64,000 bases of DNA from Puffinus mauretanicus. Taxonomy: Eukaryota; Chordata; Aves; Procellariiformes; Procellariidae. The notes under the pieces are model-generated. The model made no database searches. It saw only the letters and a program-made list of their open reading frames with translations, and was not told where the DNA came from. Below are positions 62,096-64,000 of the stretch, one piece after another (within the stretch, counting starts at the first letter, position 1; each line of letters opens with the position of its first letter). Location: NCBI GenBank assembly GCA_023333565.1, contig JAJKFH010000295.1, forward strand, positions 724,001 through 788,000. Reading direction: 5' to 3'. The position numbers and the translations under genes were made by a program.

Positions 62096-64000
62096 TCAGT
62101 GTATTAATGTGCTTTTAAAACGTAAAGAAGCCACAATGAATACGTAGGGCATCTGATAAAATTGATTATTGCATTATTGTCGGATTATTGCATTGAAAAA
62201 GTGGAGCTGTTCCCCTCCAATTTCTATGTGGTAAAAGCTCCTCAAGTTTTCAGAAAGTAGGCAGGAATTTCCCTTACTGTATCTTCATTTTCAATGTATT
62301 GTGATCCTACAATATTATGCTGAGTGTAAGGTGGAAGATGCTTTTTCTTTTATCTGTTATACTTTCTAAATTCTCTAGGACTGCTGTGTCTCATCTTGCA
62401 TAACACAGCAGATGGGAGAGAGAACAGAGTGGGGCAGAATCCAGTAACATCCTTTGGATGGTTGGACTGGCAGATTGCAGGAAACTGTGTTGATGGTACC
62501 TGCCAAGTCACCAATCAGTCCGAATCAATTAATTGTCAAACTGGCACACAACTCCTAGCAGGAAGCTCCATGTCTCATTCCGGTTGGTCTTCTTTGTTTT
62601 TCTATTTTTATGAATCCAATGTCACATTTATTAAAAAAAAATAGCTTCATTCTCTTCTATGAAGGTTCATCTGTTTGTTTATTGAAATCTTGAGTATCCA
62701 TACTTCTTGTAACTCTGTAGATAATGCATCAAAGTCAGTACAGCCTGATTTTGCTAGTGTTTAATGTTTTCTGGATAACAAATTGTTTTCAGAAAATGAA
62801 AATGTTATTCCAGGGAAGATATGCTTAAGATATCAGAAGTTAAAGCATCAGTGACAATACTGGAAAAGAAAATAAGTTTTATTTCTTCATTAACAACATC
62901 CCCTAGTCACTACACTTAAAAGTTTTATTTTCTATTTTTGCATGTGTCTTTCTCCAGCAGTAATATTGCTGTTGGCTTCACATAAATGACCTTGTTTATG
63001 TCTTCATATTTATTCATAGCACCAAGCTATGATATAGTATACAAATGTAATATACACATGACTAACAGCATTTAAATTAAATCTGGTCTGTAGCAGGGGC
63101 AGCTCTTTCCTTGGGAACAGTGAGGTCCATCCCCACCAACCTTATTCTTGTTGGTAAAATCTTTCTGAGCCTTATTTCCTCCAGGGCAGAGGACATGCCA
63201 GCCCAATGCTGGCACTGGGGCAGTGGGCACACACACAGCAGGAGATGCCCTGTGCAGCCCTCATGGGCATCCCCACCACATAGGAAGCATTACAGCTGCC
63301 CTTTAGCTATATATTATTTTATTCTGGCTTGTTTTCGCACCAGATCTAGCTCTGCCTCATGTCCCTGCCTGCCCAAATGCCTGTGAAGATACGAGGCTCT
63401 AACCCCAGCAGCAGCAACGTTTCACAGCACAATGGGAGCACCCCATGTCCTCATACCCGCTGTCACAAAATCTGGGGTAACATTGATTAAAGCTGCTATG
63501 GTATGGACAGAACCTACCTGCCTGGCTGCACCAGCACTCACAAACCCACCATGTCCCCACTAGTTCTTGCGTTAAATGTAGTGCTCTTTGTAAGTGGGTT
63601 GGGAGCCGCAGTGTGATCTCTATGCAAAGAACTGCTCTTCAATGGACTCACTCGGCAAAAAAGTTTATTTTTCACAAGTGTAACTTTCTTTAAGATGTTT
63701 TTTTGTCGATGTGTGGAAGACATGATATGCTTGTGGAAGTGGGGGCCTGGCCTGTAGGAAGCAGGTGTTCCCTTCCAGTCCCGCGTTGCCATCAGACATA
63801 TGTCATTGTGCATGGAAAGGTAGTCTGAGCTGGAGCAAAAACGCATATGTAACTAGATAAGTTTGTATCGATGAAAAAGTGTTGCAAATGTTTCAGAAAA
63901 GAAATGAATGTTAAATACGGCAGCCTGTGCAGCATCTAGGAGAATCTCGTAACCTAAGATGGTCCCACAGGTTCGACCCTGGGTGGCGAGGGCCAGATAC
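62096..64000. other. unique DNA, no gene seen
   Basis: AT-rich to about 63060, then GC-richer with short frames (91 and 102 codons) lacking recognisable domains. No repeat or RNA gene is seen up to the window edge. Confidence 0.5.

Noticed and set aside
1..64000. CRISPR array, prophage, operon or bacterial defence system
   Set aside because: No regularly spaced repeats, no dense gene arrangement, and avian-type transposons throughout; the sequence is eukaryotic.
1..64000. MicroRNA or snoRNA genes
   Set aside because: I found no familiar mature microRNA seed with a matching arm and no paired C/D or H/ACA boxes; an RNA-folding scan was not possible.

Overview
The window reads as vertebrate nuclear DNA, most likely from a bird, and shows no complete protein-coding gene. 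The evidence is: AT-rich, CpG-poor bulk sequence; no bacterial-style gene packing (no open frame exceeds 143 codons, and most lie antisense to each other); a CR1 LINE 3' end of the type common in birds (about 12388-12600); an older CR1 tail with its 8-mer terminal repeats (about 7693-8070); a decayed CR1 reverse-transcriptase body (about 28640-29740); and an LTR fragment of a type I know from avian endogenous retroviruses (14915-15088). Several relics shared across amniotes are also present: MIR-type SINE pieces near 16975-17110, 19135-19235 and 57530-57600, and short palindromic repeats built around a CATTGACTTCAATGG-like core. The low repeat density argues against turtle, crocodile or mammal. 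All family names come from remembered consensus features; no search was run.

Layout. 1-7.7 kb is mostly unique AT-rich DNA with A-tracts, a possible minus-strand terminal exon (2215-1960), and a homeodomain-core-rich patch (3225-3560). 7.7-8.5 kb holds a CR1 tail next to an unusually CpG-dense stretch. 8.9-15.1 kb holds candidate conserved non-coding blocks, a long pyrimidine tract running into an AG|GT junction (10936-11078), a CR1 copy and the LTR fragment. 15.1-28.6 kb is unique sequence with MIR and palindromic relics and a GC/CpG-enriched patch near 20.05-20.2 kb. 28.6-29.8 kb is the CR1 body. 29.8-52 kb is almost featureless, apart from non-coding blocks at 37.8-38.06, 40.3-40.7, 44.4-44.8 and 45.06-45.26 kb and an amniote-repeat tail at about 42.1 kb. 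52.16-52.40 kb is the best CpG-island-like patch. 53-64 kb holds palindromic relics, a MIR head, a weak LTR-like segment near 60 kb, and a GC-richer stretch (60.75-62.1 kb) open in both directions.

The simplest reading is a long intron or gene desert, where any function would be regulatory or in splicing rather than coding. I found no CRISPR array, operon, phage, rRNA, tRNA gene or recognisable microRNA, and no evidence of a new multi-gene system. The items most worth checking are the CpG patch at 52.2 kb, the recursive-splice-like junctions at 11.08 and 45.22 kb, the possible terminal exon at 2.2 kb, and the palindromes that appear to have arisen inside old transposon copies.
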